From Lachnospiraceae bacterium M18-1 (GTDB lineage Bacteria; Bacillota; Clostridia; Lachnospirales; Lachnospiraceae), in NCBI GenBank assembly GCA_000403295.2, contig KE159609.1, forward strand, positions 252,142 through 316,141: a stretch of DNA of 64,000 nucleotides, read 5' to 3'. Under the pieces are notes generated by a model that did no database searches, was not told the DNA's origin, and saw nothing but the letters and a program-made list of their open reading frames with translations. The position numbers and the translations under genes were made by a program. How positions within the stretch are numbered: the stretch's first letter is position 1; every line of letters starts with the position of its first letter. Below, piece after piece: positions 8,112-15,811 of this stretch.

Positions 8112-9344
8112 ATGGCAAAGACACGGAAAGATGAGCGGGGAAGAGCACTCAGGAAAGGAGAAGTACAGAGGGCATCAGACAAGCGGTATATGTACACCTA
8201 TACGGATCCATTGGGCAGGCGTAGGTCCATATACGCGCAGGATTTGGCAACGCTTCGAGAAAAAGAAAAGCAGCTGATGAAGGATCAACTGGATGGTTTG
8301 GATCTGTATGTTGCAGGTAAGGCCACCATAAATGATACCTATGATCGGTATATCTCTACGAAGTATGATTTGCGGGCGACTACACGCAGCAATTACGATT
8401 ACATGTATAATCGCTTTGTCAGACATACTTTCGGTAAGAAGAAAATCGCAGACATTAAGTATTCGGACGTACTCCAGTTTTACTGCTACTTGCTTAAAAA
8501 GGAAAAGTTATCGTTAGGGACGCTGGACTCAGTTCATACCCTGCTTCATCCGACATTCCAATTGGCGGTTCGAGATGAAATCATTCGGAAAAATCCGTCA
8601 GACGGAGTTATGAAGGAAGTCAGCAAGAAGGCAGATAAGACAAGAGGCGTGAGACATGCTTTAACGAGAGAGCAGCAAAGAGCATTTATGGAGTATATTT
8701 CCAATCACCCAGTGTATTATCATTGGTGGCCGTTATTTACGGTTTTGCTTGGAACTGGCTGCCGAATTGGAGAAGCACTGGGACTTCGATGGGATGATCT
8801 TGATTTTGATAATCGGATTCTGAGTATTAATCACAGTCTGGTTTATTACCCAGTTGGAGAATCGAGAAAGTCTGTTCTGCGGATATCAAAGCCGAAAACG
8901 GAGGCCGGTATCAGAACGATCCCTATGCTTGATATTGTACGTGATGCTTTTCACATGGAGCACGAGGAGCAGGAAGAAACAGGATTCAACGAGACCGAGA
9001 TTGATGGAATGACTGGTTTTGTATTTGTCAATCGTTTTGGCTCAGTTTTAAATCCGCAGGCTGTGAATCGTACTATCAAGCGAATTATCAGTGGGTATAA
9101 TGCGGAAGAGGTTATCAATGCTAAGCGTGAGCGGCGAGAGCCGATTATTCTTCCAGATTTCTCCTGTCATCACTTGAGGCATACCTTTTGTACAAGACTC
9201 TGTGAGCATGAAACAAATTTAAAAGTGATTCAGGCAATTATGGGCCATCGGAATATCGAAACGACGATGGATATCTATGCCGAGGCCACTGATCAAAAGA
9301 AGCAAGAATCTTTTGAAAACTTATCAAAATTAGACATCTTTTAG
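8112..9344 (+). CDS. int: Tyrosine site-specific integrase, Tn916 Int-like
   Basis: Catalyses integration and excision of element 1. The 410-residue protein has an N-terminal arm-binding domain (residues 1-60), a SAM-like core-binding domain (to about 170) and a catalytic domain with the first Arg in G-T-G-C-R-I-G-E, the H-x-x-R box H-H-L-R-H-T, the second His in G-H-R-N-I-E-T-T and the nucleophile in M-D-I-Y-A. The start is ATG 8112 with GGAGG; an ATG six codons upstream lacks spacing. All catalytic residues are present, so the enzyme looks active. Confidence 0.92.
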   Translation: MAKTRKDERGRALRKGEVQRASDKRYMYTYTDPLGRRRSIYAQDLATLREKEKQLMKDQLDGLDLYVAGKATINDTYDRYISTKYDLRATTRSNYDYMYNRFVRHTFGKKKIADIKYSDVLQFYCYLLKKEKLSLGTLDSVHTLLHPTFQLAVRDEIIRKNPSDGVMKEVSKKADKTRGVRHALTREQQRAFMEYISNHPVYYHWWPLFTVLLGTGCRIGEALGLRWDDLDFDNRILSINHSLVYYPVGESRKSVLRISKPKTEAGIRTIPMLDIVRDAFHMEHEEQEETGFNETEIDGMTGFVFVNRFGSVLNPQAVNRTIKRIISGYNAEEVINAKRERREPIILPDFSCHHLRHTFCTRLCEHETNLKVIQAIMGHRNIETTMDIYAEATDQKKQESFENLSKLDIF

Positions 9345-9368
9345 GAAGGGTTCTCAGCGTGAGAAGCT

Positions 9369-9406
9369 GACAACAAACTTTCTGCGAAGACAACAGTTTG
9401 ACAACA
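9369..9406. repeat. Three GACAACA direct repeats behind the integrase
   Basis: GACAACA occurs at 9369-9375, 9389-9395 and 9400-9406, starts spaced 20 and 11 bases, close to two and one helical turns. Phased short repeats beside an integrase are typical of arm-type binding sites. Confidence 0.55.
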
Positions 9407-9684
9407 ATTTTCTTTTTTCCCTGATGTAATACGAAGCATTGTGAAGAATGGGGAAGCAAGGAAATGAAAGGATTTGAACCGATATGATGGCATGTAAGTT
9501 GGGTGGAAAACTTTTCCCCACGATGAAAACTTTGGGTAAGGAAAGCCAGTAAAATCAAGGCTTCCGGCGATTTTGGTTTGTATTTTACAACATTTTTACA
9601 ACAAATTTACAACGCATAATACGTGATAATACTTTAAAATACGGTATTTGCGGTTTCTCTAAATCGAATAATTTTGTACTGCAA
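9407..9684. other. Probable attachment-site region and boundary of elements 1 and A
   Basis: No gene seen. It includes a second cluster of phased repeats, TTTTACAACA at 9583-9592 and 9594-9603 and ATTTACAAC at 9605-9613. Because the tyrosine integrase of element 1 ends just upstream and a different element starts just downstream, the att core should lie here. I cannot locate it without the other end of either element. Confidence 0.5.
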
Positions 9685-9727
9685 GGACATTTTTCTAAAA
9701 GAAATTTTAGGGAAGTGTCTTTTTTTG
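9685..9727 (+). terminator. Rho-independent terminator or leader hairpin
   Basis: Long stem formed by 9685-9700 (starting GGACATTTTTCTAAAA) and 9705-9719 with several G-T pairs, followed by a run of seven T. It lies 41 bases before the first gene of element A. Confidence 0.6.
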
Positions 9728-9767
9728 TTATGGTCAAAAGCAAATTAAAAGATTGGAGGAAAATGAA

Positions 9768-10235
9768 ATGGCAAACACAGCGACAAGCGCAGGAAAGAGA
9801 GATGCTCGCACAATTACTTTCAAGAATGAGGATCATAAGAAGTTTTTTAAGACGTATCTGCAGAAATGCAGATGCCAGGATGTATACCACAAGGCATTGG
9901 TATATTGTCTTGGAATTGACAGCAGTACCAGAACAAATGTGAATAGGATTTATGATTTTAAGACAGGGTGCGTGAAAACAGAGTGCCTTCGGGAAGGATG
10001 GATCACCAGCGGCAGTGCAAGGATTGTCCGTATGGCCTTTAATCTCTATTGTAACGGAACGCCAAGTGTCCTTGATATTGACGATGCGGACGAACAGCTT
10101 CGGGAGTGTCAGTGCTATACGGTGGAAGATTTATTCTGCTGTGGATATGCCAGGTATTTTTGGGAGGCAGTCAAGATCCGTTATCCGGAATATTGTTTTT
10201 ACGTGGATATGGAGGATTTATATGCTAAAGATTAG
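9768..10235 (+). CDS. DUF6075-like conserved element protein
   Basis: A 155-residue protein that starts conjugative-element gene clusters of this kind. It contains the block V-Y-H-K-A-L-V-Y-C-L-G-I and later F-K-T-G-C-V-K ... L-R-E-G-W-I-T-S-G-S-A-R-I-V-R-M-A-F-N-L-Y, which I recall from DUF6075 proteins. The start is ATG 9768 with GGAGG eight bases before; a TTG at 9753 overlaps that site. Many Cys residues and no membrane segment. The function is unknown. It overlaps the next gene by 14 bases. Confidence 0.65.
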   Translation: MANTATSAGKRDARTITFKNEDHKKFFKTYLQKCRCQDVYHKALVYCLGIDSSTRTNVNRIYDFKTGCVKTECLREGWITSGSARIVRMAFNLYCNGTPSVLDIDDADEQLRECQCYTVEDLFCCGYARYFWEAVKIRYPEYCFYVDMEDLYAKD

Positions 10236-10389
10236 GATGCAGGGGACGAGGAAGGACATTCACTGGTTCCGGCGGCTTATGGAACAGGATAAGGAAATCC
10301 GGGTACTTCGGGTTTCAGAGATTTTTGCAAACAAGGGAACAGATAAATATTTCCGTGCGTATGCGGAAGTGGAGAAAACAGAAAAATAG
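10222..10389 (+). CDS. Small conserved protein, DUF3970-like
   Basis: A 55-residue basic protein, start ATG 10222 inside the end of the previous gene, with GGAGG at 10211-10215. The pattern (I-R-M-Q-G-T-R-K-D-I-H-W-F and F-A-N-K-G-T-D-K-Y-F-R-A-Y-A-E) fits the short DUF3970 proteins found next to ParA in such elements. Overlap with the previous gene and an 18-base gap to parA suggest one operon. Function unknown. Confidence 0.6.
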   Translation: MLKIRMQGTRKDIHWFRRLMEQDKEIRVLRVSEIFANKGTDKYFRAYAEVEKTEK

Positions 10390-10407
10390 ATCAGGAGGAA
10401 AGTATAT

Positions 10408-11193
10408 ATGTGCAGAGTTATCGCAGTAGCAAACCAGAAAGGCGGAGTGGGTAAGACCACGACTTGTGTAAATTTAGGGATTGGACTGGCAAGAGCAGGT
10501 AAGAAAGTATTGTTGGTAGAGGCGGATGCGCAGGGTAGCATGGCGGTCAGTTTGGGGATTCCCGAACCGGACGAGTTGGATGTGACACTTGTGAACATTA
10601 TGGAAAAGGTGATCAATGACGAGGATGTAGAGCCGGGTGAGGGTATTATCCACCATGAGGAGGAAATTGATTTTATCCCGGCGAATATTGAGCTGGCAGG
10701 ACTGGAGACATCCCTGGTAAATGTTATGAGCAGGGAGACGATATTGCGGCAGTATCTGGACAGCGTAAAAGGGGAGTATAGTTATGTGATTATAGATTGC
10801 ATGCCCTCGCTCGGAATGATTACGATAAATGCCCTTGTTGCCGCTGACGATGTGCTGATACCCGTGGAAGCCGCCTATCTCCCGGTCAAGGGGTTACAGC
10901 AGTTGATCAAGACTATCAGCCGGGTACGAAGAAAGCTGAATCCGGCGCTTGACATTATGGGGATTCTGCTGACGAAGGTAGATCGGAGAACGAACTTTGC
11001 AAAGGATATTTCAGCGCAGATTCGGGAGGTATATGGGGAGAGAGTACATATTTTCGAGAACTGCATTCCATTATCCGTAAAGGCGGCGGAAACGACAGCA
11101 GAAGGCAAAAGCATTTATCTCCATGACCCGAAGGGGATTGTGGCGGGAGGCTATTTTTCACTGACACAGGAGGTGCTTGCTGATGAAGAATAA
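10408..11193 (+). CDS. parA: ParA-family partition ATPase
   Basis: Deviant Walker ATPase that with ParB would position and stabilise the excised circular form of element A. The 261-residue protein begins directly with the deviant Walker A K-G-G-V-G-K-T-T (residues 11-18), has the switch/Walker B stretch Y-V-I-I-D-C-M-P-S near residue 130 and the G-I-L-L-T-K-V-D motif near residue 195. It lacks an N-terminal HTH, as in the short ParA/Soj group. The start is ATG 10408 with AGGAGG. The stop overlaps the parB start. Confidence 0.92.
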   Translation: MCRVIAVANQKGGVGKTTTCVNLGIGLARAGKKVLLVEADAQGSMAVSLGIPEPDELDVTLVNIMEKVINDEDVEPGEGIIHHEEEIDFIPANIELAGLETSLVNVMSRETILRQYLDSVKGEYSYVIIDCMPSLGMITINALVAADDVLIPVEAAYLPVKGLQQLIKTISRVRRKLNPALDIMGILLTKVDRRTNFAKDISAQIREVYGERVHIFENCIPLSVKAAETTAEGKSIYLHDPKGIVAGGYFSLTQEVLADEE

Positions 11194-12091
11194 GAGTGCA
11201 GGAAAAGTAAAGCTGAAATCCTTTGACGATCTGTTTGGCACGGCTGAAGCTGTGGCAGGAGAAGGGGAAACGGTCACATCTGTTCCCCTTAACCAGCTAC
11301 ATACATTCAAGGATCATCCATTCCGTGTGCTGGATGATGAAAAAATGCAGGAGACGGTGGATAGTGTGAAGCGGTATGGAGTGCTGATTCCGGGGATTGT
11401 CCGTCCACATCCGAAAGGCGGCTATGAAGTAGTTGCAGGGCATAGGAGATGGCGGGCGTGTGAGCTTGCCGGACTGGATGAAATGCCTGTTCTGATCCGC
11501 AATCTGAATGACGATGAAGCTACGATTATTATGGTGGATACGAATATCCAACGGGAGGACATTCTGCCCAGCGAAAAGGCAAGGGCATACCGGATGAAGT
11601 ATGAGGCTATGAAACATCAGGGCAGCAAAGGGGACAAGCATACGGCGGATGCCATTGGCGAAGCCGCCGGGGATAGTGGGAGGACGGTACAGCGTTATAT
11701 CCGCCTGTCAGAGTTGGTGCAGGAATTACTGGATTACGTTGATGAAAACAAGATACCGATGGTAGTCGGCGAGAAATTGTCTTACCTGAAGGAAAACGAA
11801 CAGGCGTGGGTTGTGGATGCAGTCGGCAACAGCGGCATATTTCCTTCAAAGGTACAGGCAGAGCAGTTGAGAGAATCCAGTGAGGCGAAAGAACTGACAG
11901 AGGGAGGGGTATATGCCGTACTGGTCAGGAAAGAGAAGGAAGATGTGAAAGTGACGATCTCTGCAAAGAAGATACGGAACTATTTTCCGGAATCTTATTC
12001 CAGAGAGCAGATAGAGAGCGTGATTTATACGCTTTTAGAAGATTGGAGACAGAAGGAGGGAGGGACAACAGATGCAGGAACTACAGTTTGA
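11183..12091 (+). CDS. parB: ParB-family partition protein
   Basis: CTPase and DNA-binding partner of ParA. The 302-residue protein has the ParB/Srx nuclease-fold motif (V-A-G-H-R-R-W-R-A-C-E-L-A-G near residue 85) with the G-H-R-R signature of CTP-binding ParB proteins, T-N-I-Q-R-E-D-I-L-P-S-E, and a central HTH around R-T-V-Q-R-Y-I-R-L-S-E-L. The start is ATG 11183, nine bases after AGGAGG; a TTG six bases earlier is too close to that site. It overlaps parA by 11 bases and the rep gene by 20. The dispersed 25-bp palindromes of this element are candidate binding sites. Confidence 0.9.
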   Translation: MKNKSAGKVKLKSFDDLFGTAEAVAGEGETVTSVPLNQLHTFKDHPFRVLDDEKMQETVDSVKRYGVLIPGIVRPHPKGGYEVVAGHRRWRACELAGLDEMPVLIRNLNDDEATIIMVDTNIQREDILPSEKARAYRMKYEAMKHQGSKGDKHTADAIGEAAGDSGRTVQRYIRLSELVQELLDYVDENKIPMVVGEKLSYLKENEQAWVVDAVGNSGIFPSKVQAEQLRESSEAKELTEGGVYAVLVRKEKEDVKVTISAKKIRNYFPESYSREQIESVIYTLLEDWRQKEGGTTDAGTTV

Positions 12092-13229
12092 TTATTACCG
12101 TGGGATGGAAGCGGAACAGTATACATTTTATCGGATTCCAAAGGTGCTGTTTACTGCGGAGTGCTTCAAGTCCCTTTCCTGTGAGGCAAAGGTTTTATAC
12201 GGTCTTTTATTAGACCGTATGAGCCTTAGCATTAAGAACCGCTGGTTTGATGAAGAAGATAGGGTATATATTATCTTTACAGTGGAAGAAATTGCGGAAC
12301 TTATGAACTGCGGCACACAGAAAGCGGTAAGGCTTTTAAAAGAGCTGGATGCGGATAAAGGGATTGGATTGATTGAAAAAAGACGCTTGGGGCTTGGAAA
12401 GCCGAATGTAATCTATGTGAAAAACTTTATCATTCAGCAGACAGATGGCGGGGAAAAGGAAGAAAAAACAGCGGAAATGCCTGTAAATACACAGAATGGT
12501 GAAAATCACAATTCAAGAGTTGTGAAAACCACAATTCAAGAACTTCCAAAATCACAATTCAAGAATGGTGAAAATCACAATTCAGGAATGATGAAAACCA
12601 CAATTCAAGAATATCCAGAATCACAATTCAAGAATGGTGAAAATCATACTTCTGGAATAGTGAAAATCACAATTCAAGAATGTCCAAAATCACAATCTAA
12701 TAATACTGATATTAATGATACTGATTCTAGTGAGAATGAATATAGTGAGACAGAGTATAGCAAAACAGACATTAACGAGATAGAAGCTGGTGTGCCGGTT
12801 CCAATCTATCCCCATCGTATCCAGTCTAATCAGTCTATCAATGGTTCGATGCCGGATGTGATTGACGAGATGAACGCATACAGGGATATTATCCGGGAAC
12901 ATATCTCTTACGAGTGCTTTCAGGATGAACGCTATTACCGGAGGGATGAAGTGGATGAACTGGTTGAACTGATGGTGGAAGTCATGCTGTTGCCGGATAA
13001 CGGCACATTACGGATTGCGGGGGTGGAAAAGCCTGTGGCGCTTGTCAAAAATCGGTTTATGAAGCTGAACCAGATGCACATAGAGTATATCCTGACGAGT
13101 TTAGGAGCGAACACAACGAAGGTGGGCAATATCAAGGCATATCTGCTTACAACGCTTTACAATGCGCCGATGACCATAAGCAATTATTATACGGCAGAAG
13201 TGAACCATGACCTGTATGGGAGTGGATAA
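12072..13229 (+). CDS. RepA_N-type replication initiator
   Basis: Initiates replication of the excised element. The 385-residue protein has the RepA N-terminal domain (Y-R-I-P-K-V-L-F ... L-S-C-E-A-K-V-L-Y-G-L-L-L-D-R-M ... I-F-T-V-E-E-I-A-E-L-M-N-C-G, a winged helix, residues 17-110). A low-complexity repeat region (about 144-212) is followed by a C-terminal helical domain resembling DUF6017. The repeat region is encoded by nine DNA iterons, so the origin probably lies inside the gene, as in RepA_N plasmids. The start is ATG 12072 with GGAGGGAGGG. The overlap with parB makes par-rep one operon. Confidence 0.88.
   Translation: MQELQFDYYRGMEAEQYTFYRIPKVLFTAECFKSLSCEAKVLYGLLLDRMSLSIKNRWFDEEDRVYIIFTVEEIAELMNCGTQKAVRLLKELDADKGIGLIEKRRLGLGKPNVIYVKNFIIQQTDGGEKEEKTAEMPVNTQNGENHNSRVVKTTIQELPKSQFKNGENHNSGMMKTTIQEYPESQFKNGENHTSGIVKITIQECPKSQSNNTDINDTDSSENEYSETEYSKTDINEIEAGVPVPIYPHRIQSNQSINGSMPDVIDEMNAYRDIIREHISYECFQDERYYRRDEVDELVELMVEVMLLPDNGTLRIAGVEKPVALVKNRFMKLNQMHIEYILTSLGANTTKVGNIKAYLLTTLYNAPMTISNYYTAEVNHDLYGSG
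12501..12706 (+). repeat. Nine 23-bp iterons inside the rep gene (candidate oriV)
   Basis: The core AAAATCACAATTCAAGAAT, or close variants of it, recurs with CACAATTCA-type starts at 12507, 12530, 12553, 12576, 12599, 12622, 12645, 12668 and 12691, always exactly 23 bases apart. Copies seven and nine are the most diverged. Three iterons make 69 bases, or 23 codons, so the protein carries a 23-residue repeat (N-G-E-N-H-N-S ... K-S-Q-F-K). AT-rich sequence follows. Confidence 0.9.
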
Positions 13230-13326
13230 TGGAGATATGGCAGACAATCTAAATCATTGCCGGTAAGAAAATTATTCTGCCGTGCAAAGCGTGATATACT
13301 GAAAATATTACAGAACGGAGGAAGTT

Positions 13327-13686
13327 ATGAAGATAAGTGAATTGGTAAAATATGTCATTGTGCCAGTGCTGACAGCAATGTTTTTGGCGGCATTGTTCCG
13401 TCCGCTGTGCATGGAAAATGGAGAGTACGATTATCTGAAATTATGGTGGTTCATGGGGATTCCTTTCGGCATCCACCGAATGTTCCTGTGGGTGGTTCCG
13501 AAAGGTTATGATATAGGCGGTTCAATAGGCGTCCTTGTTATCAATGTGCTTATAGGCGGTGTGATTGGCGGGATCGTGCTTGTGTGGAGGCTGGCAGTAG
13601 CCACAGTATATTTGGTAAAAGCAGTTGTTTCAGGAAGTATCTGGATCATAAGAAAAGCAATAGGAAGAACTTATAAAATTCCGTAA
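13327..13686 (+). CDS. Small membrane protein, DUF6050-like
   Basis: A 119-residue integral membrane protein with about three hydrophobic segments: residues 7-26 (Y-V-I-V-P-V-L-T-A-M-F-L-A-A-L-F), about 36-56 and 60-85 (Gly-rich I-G-V-L-V-I-N-V-L-I-G-G). The basic tail should be cytoplasmic. The start is ATG 13327 with GGAGG. Such proteins (I recall DUF6050) lie near rep-par modules of conjugative elements. No known role. A terminator hairpin follows 58 bases later. Confidence 0.65.
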   Translation: MKISELVKYVIVPVLTAMFLAALFRPLCMENGEYDYLKLWWFMGIPFGIHRMFLWVVPKGYDIGGSIGVLVINVLIGGVIGGIVLVWRLAVATVYLVKAVVSGSIWIIRKAIGRTYKIP

Positions 13687-13743
13687 AGGTTTATAACAAG
13701 GGATGTAAAGAGATTAGGCGTAAATAGAATAGCAATCCGTAAA

Positions 13744-13770
13744 AACAGCTTGATTCAGGGCTGTTTTTTG
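13744..13770 (+). terminator. Rho-independent terminator
   Basis: Stem AACAGC/GCTGTT with a 10-base loop and six T in the tail, closing the par-rep-membrane protein unit. Confidence 0.65.
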
Positions 13771-13845
13771 TTGTTGGAAAAGTATCTGGAAGAAGCTGCT
13801 GCACTGGAGGCATACCTTTGTGCGGCGGCAAATTCTGTTGGTGAA

Positions 13846-13905
13846 ACTTTGCAACACGATGTCGCAAGGTGGGAAAGAGAACTTTACGACACGATGTCGC
13901 AAAGT
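13846..13905. repeat. Two copies of the 25-bp element-A palindrome (copies 1 and 2)
   Basis: Copy 1 at 13846-13870 is degenerate; copy 2 at 13881-13905 reads ACTTTACGACA-CGA-TGTCGCAAAGT. Consensus arms are ACTTTGCGACA and TGTCGCAAAGT around a 3-base centre. They lie 39-98 bases before the TTG start of the XRE regulator at 13944, an operator position. Copy starts are 35 bases apart. Confidence 0.9.
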
Positions 13906-13943
13906 TTTGGCAAGTGATTTTAAAATCGGTAAGGAGGTGCATA

Positions 13944-14300
13944 TTGGGCAATCGTGCAGGGTCGCAGGACTTGATAGATTTAGGGAACCGTATCCGTGAC
14001 CGGAGGCATGAGATCAGGCTCTCACAGGAGAATGTGGCGGAAATGGCAGGGATCAGCGCAAACACAGTCAGCCGGATTGAAGGCGGGCAGTCTGCGATGT
14101 CCATAGAGATTTTTATTAAAATGGTGCAGATACTTGGAGTGGATGCGAATGAGCTGCTTGGGGATAATGCCCTGGTGACGGGGGAAGATGGACAGTGCCA
14201 GGAGATGTTCTGCCGTATCCGGCATTTAAGGCGGAGTGAACAGACGGTGGTGCTGCAGACGGTGGAGGCGCTGGTAGATGGACTGCGACAATGCAGATGA
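13944..14300 (+). CDS. XRE-family regulator, TTG start
   Basis: A 118-residue Cro/C1-type regulator. The HTH lies at residues 11-65 (L-G-N-R-I-R-D-R-R-H-E-I-R-L-S-Q-E-N-V-A-E-M-A-G-I-S-A-N-T-V-S-R-I-E-G). The start is TTG 13944, six bases after AAGGAGG; the longer open frame upstream runs through the palindromes and is not likely translated. Two 25-bp palindromes lie directly upstream, so it may bind them and repress itself. Its C-terminal 50 residues form a helical domain (E-M-F-C-R-I-R-H-L-R-R-S-E-Q-T-V-V-L). Confidence 0.8.
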   Translation: MGNRAGSQDLIDLGNRIRDRRHEIRLSQENVAEMAGISANTVSRIEGGQSAMSIEIFIKMVQILGVDANELLGDNALVTGEDGQCQEMFCRIRHLRRSEQTVVLQTVEALVDGLRQCR

Positions 14301-14302
14301 TG

Positions 14303-14350
14303 GGAGATTCCACAAATATGGTGTCCTTTTCAGGAATCTCCACAAATATG
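14303..14350. promoter_or_regulatory. Inverted and direct repeats behind the XRE gene
   Basis: GGAGATTCC (14303-14311) and GGAATCTCC (14333-14341) form a 9-bp inverted repeat, and CCACAAATATG is repeated directly at 14310-14320 and 14340-14350, 30 bases apart. It lies just in front of a leader frame that starts at 14360. It looks like an operator. Confidence 0.55.
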
Positions 14351-14359
14351 ATGAGGTAA

Positions 14360-14560
14360 ATGCAGGCGAAGATTGTTAAACTGGATACATCAAAGGAAAG
14401 CAGTCGCAGGAATAGCGGAAAGGAGGATAAGGATAAACAAGAAAAGGTATTGGAATTGTCAGTAGATAAATCAGAAGAAAAGAATCTGCAGGGCAGTAAA
14501 AGGAGTTTCTGGCTCCCGTTAAAAAAAACGGGTGGGCCGGGAGCCATTTTTTACTGCCTT
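14360..14560 (+). other. Lysine/glutamate-rich leader frame across an attenuator
   Basis: An ATG at 14360 after GATGAGG opens a frame whose first 55 codons are plausible (K-L-D-T-S-K-E-S-S-R-R-N-S-G-K-E). The frame then runs through the terminator hairpin at 14510-14553 and on to 14902 as a shadow of the sigma-like gene. Only the first part could be a real peptide; I treat it as a possible leader rather than a gene. Confidence 0.3.
14510..14553 (+). terminator. Terminator with a competing inner hairpin (attenuator-like)
   Basis: TGGCTCCCG (14510-14518) pairs with CGGGAGCCA (14538-14546), followed by a run of T. Inside it CCCGTT (14515-14520) can instead pair with AACGGG (14527-14532). The two stems share CCCG and are mutually exclusive. 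It lies about 85 bases before the sigma-like gene. Confidence 0.65.
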
Positions 14561-14636
14561 GTTGCTGTAGATAAAATTCCTGTGATGCCGGACTTTCCAG
14601 GCCGCCCGCAGCCTACGGGCAGAAAGGCGGTCAGAT

Positions 14637-15293
14637 ATGCTGACATTACAGGAATTGAAACAAATATTGGAGATGCCGGAATGCAATGCAAAACTTCCGA
14701 CGGCAAAGCAGCTTCGGGAATCCGGATTAGTGATAGTAAAGGAAAAAATTGGTGTGGATTCAGAAATATTGGCATACCGAAATGGCTATGCGGTGTATTG
14801 CGTTGGGAATCATTCCACGGTATTTCCAATTCACTTATGTGGGGATTATTTATATCTGGAAGAATGCAATGCTATCCGGTTACCAGAACAGTTTTTTTGT
14901 GAAAAGGAATGGTATCTAAGGCTTGTCCTGGAGGGGGAAGACAGACTTAACCGGAACCATGAGGCGAAAGAGCAGAGCCGGAGTATCCCTTACCATGCCA
15001 TATCGGAAGATTGGGCAGAAATGGAGAATCCGGCAAAATCTGTGCTGGAATGTTTTCTGGTGCGGGAAACAGTATCAGAGATACTGCAGTTTTTGACGGA
15101 GCGGCAGAAATATATCATGGAGAGATATTATCTGCAGGAGGAGACGCAGGAGCAGATTTCAAAAGAACTTGGAATTAGCCAGCAGACAGTGTCGGCAGTT
15201 ATTTCCCATGCAATCCGAAATATTAGGAAAAAATATCAGGCTTCTCAGAAACCGTCCGGCAATCGGGAATGTTATACGGAGGGGCTGGTATGA
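14637..15293 (+). CDS. Sigma-70 region 4 protein
   Basis: A 218-residue protein. The C-terminal 70 residues are a sigma-70 region 4 (I-L-Q-F-L-T-E-R-Q-K-Y-I-M-E-R-Y-Y-L-Q-E-E-T-Q-E-Q-I-S-K-E-L-G-I-S-Q-Q-T-V-S). The N-terminal 100 residues (a-helical start, then strands with C-V-G-N-H-S-T-V-F-P) match no sigma domain I know and may sense something. The start is ATG 14637 with a weak AAAGGCGG. It overlaps the next gene by four bases (ATGA). Probably an element-specific transcription regulator. Confidence 0.7.
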   Translation: MLTLQELKQILEMPECNAKLPTAKQLRESGLVIVKEKIGVDSEILAYRNGYAVYCVGNHSTVFPIHLCGDYLYLEECNAIRLPEQFFCEKEWYLRLVLEGEDRLNRNHEAKEQSRSIPYHAISEDWAEMENPAKSVLECFLVRETVSEILQFLTERQKYIMERYYLQEETQEQISKELGISQQTVSAVISHAIRNIRKKYQASQKPSGNRECYTEGLV

Positions 15294-15745
15294 GAGGAAG
15301 AAAGCCAAAAGAACGTGACTCTTACATATTGCGGATGGCAGACGGGACGCTGGTGGAAGTAGGGAGGGAAATATATCTGGAATGGTACCAGGCACGACGG
15401 AGGGAAAAATACCAGAATGAGCGGAACCGTAAATATGGGGTCTGCAGCCTGAATGAATTGGAGGAAAAGGGGAATTTTTTGAGCGCTTTCATAGATGTGA
15501 AGGAAGGCGTGGAAGAAATAATCTTGAGGGATATTTTCCGAAATAAGGTGCAGGAGGTTTTGAAGAGCCTTCCTGCGGAAGATGTCAGGCTGGTAGAACT
15601 TTTATATTATGCCGAGGTAACGCTGACGGATGCGGCACGGATTTTCGGGTGCAGCAGAAGGACGATACAGAACCGAAAGAAACGGATATTGGATGAACTA
15701 TGCCAAAAGATGAAACAACAGGGGATACAGGGCGGGTATTTTTGA
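15290..15745 (+). CDS. Sigma-like HTH protein
   Basis: A 151-residue protein coupled to the previous gene through an ATGA overlap; the start is ATG 15290 with GGAGGGG. The C-terminal segment (L-K-S-L-P-A-E-D-V-R-L-V-E-L-L-Y-Y-A-E-V-T-L-T-D-A-A-R-I-F-G-C-S-R-R-T-I-Q-N-R-K-K-R) is a sigma-70 region 4-like HTH. The N-terminus (R-G-R-K-P-K-E-R-D-S-Y-I-L-R-M-A-D-G-T-L-V-E-V) is like that of element regulators. The pair probably acts together on transfer or adhesin genes. Confidence 0.7.
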   Translation: MRGRKPKERDSYILRMADGTLVEVGREIYLEWYQARRREKYQNERNRKYGVCSLNELEEKGNFLSAFIDVKEGVEEIILRDIFRNKVQEVLKSLPAEDVRLVELLYYAEVTLTDAARIFGCSRRTIQNRKKRILDELCQKMKQQGIQGGYF

Positions 15746-15760
15746 TAAGCCGTTACTACG

Positions 15761-15795
15761 CCTTTACTTTGCGACACGATGTCGCAAAGTAAAGG
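15761..15795. repeat. Palindrome copy 3 with extended 16-bp arms
   Basis: The 25-bp core at 15766-15790 is a perfect consensus copy (ACTTTGCGACA-CGA-TGTCGCAAAGT). Here the symmetry extends by CCTTT/AAAGG to 16-bp arms. It lies between the stop of the plus-strand sigma-like gene and the stop of the convergent minus-strand gene, so it could also work as a bidirectional terminator. Confidence 0.9.
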
Positions 15796-15811
15796 TATTT
15801 ATAGAAATCAT

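Larger units (their letters stand above)
1..9560. mobile_element. Right end of integrative element 1 (partial)
   Basis: The genes all face right and end with a regulatory cassette, an Xis-like protein and a tyrosine integrase, the usual right-end order of Firmicutes integrative and conjugative elements. RecD-like helicase, primase and ParM/ParR genes upstream fit such an element. The left part lies before the window. The right boundary is not resolved; it should fall between the integrase stop at 9344 and the next transcription unit at 9768, where short direct repeats occur. No secretion genes of this element are visible, so whether it is conjugative cannot be judged here. Confidence 0.7.

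Noticed and set aside
9440..9500. Truncated tRNA 3' end (GGATTTGAACC on the plus strand)
   Set aside because: Flanking bases do not form the five-pair T stem, and no acceptor or anticodon stem can be drawn.
14360..14902. 180-codon frame overlapping the sigma-like gene
   Set aside because: Only the first 55 or so codons are plausible; the rest passes a terminator hairpin and is a frame-shifted reading of the sigma-like gene.
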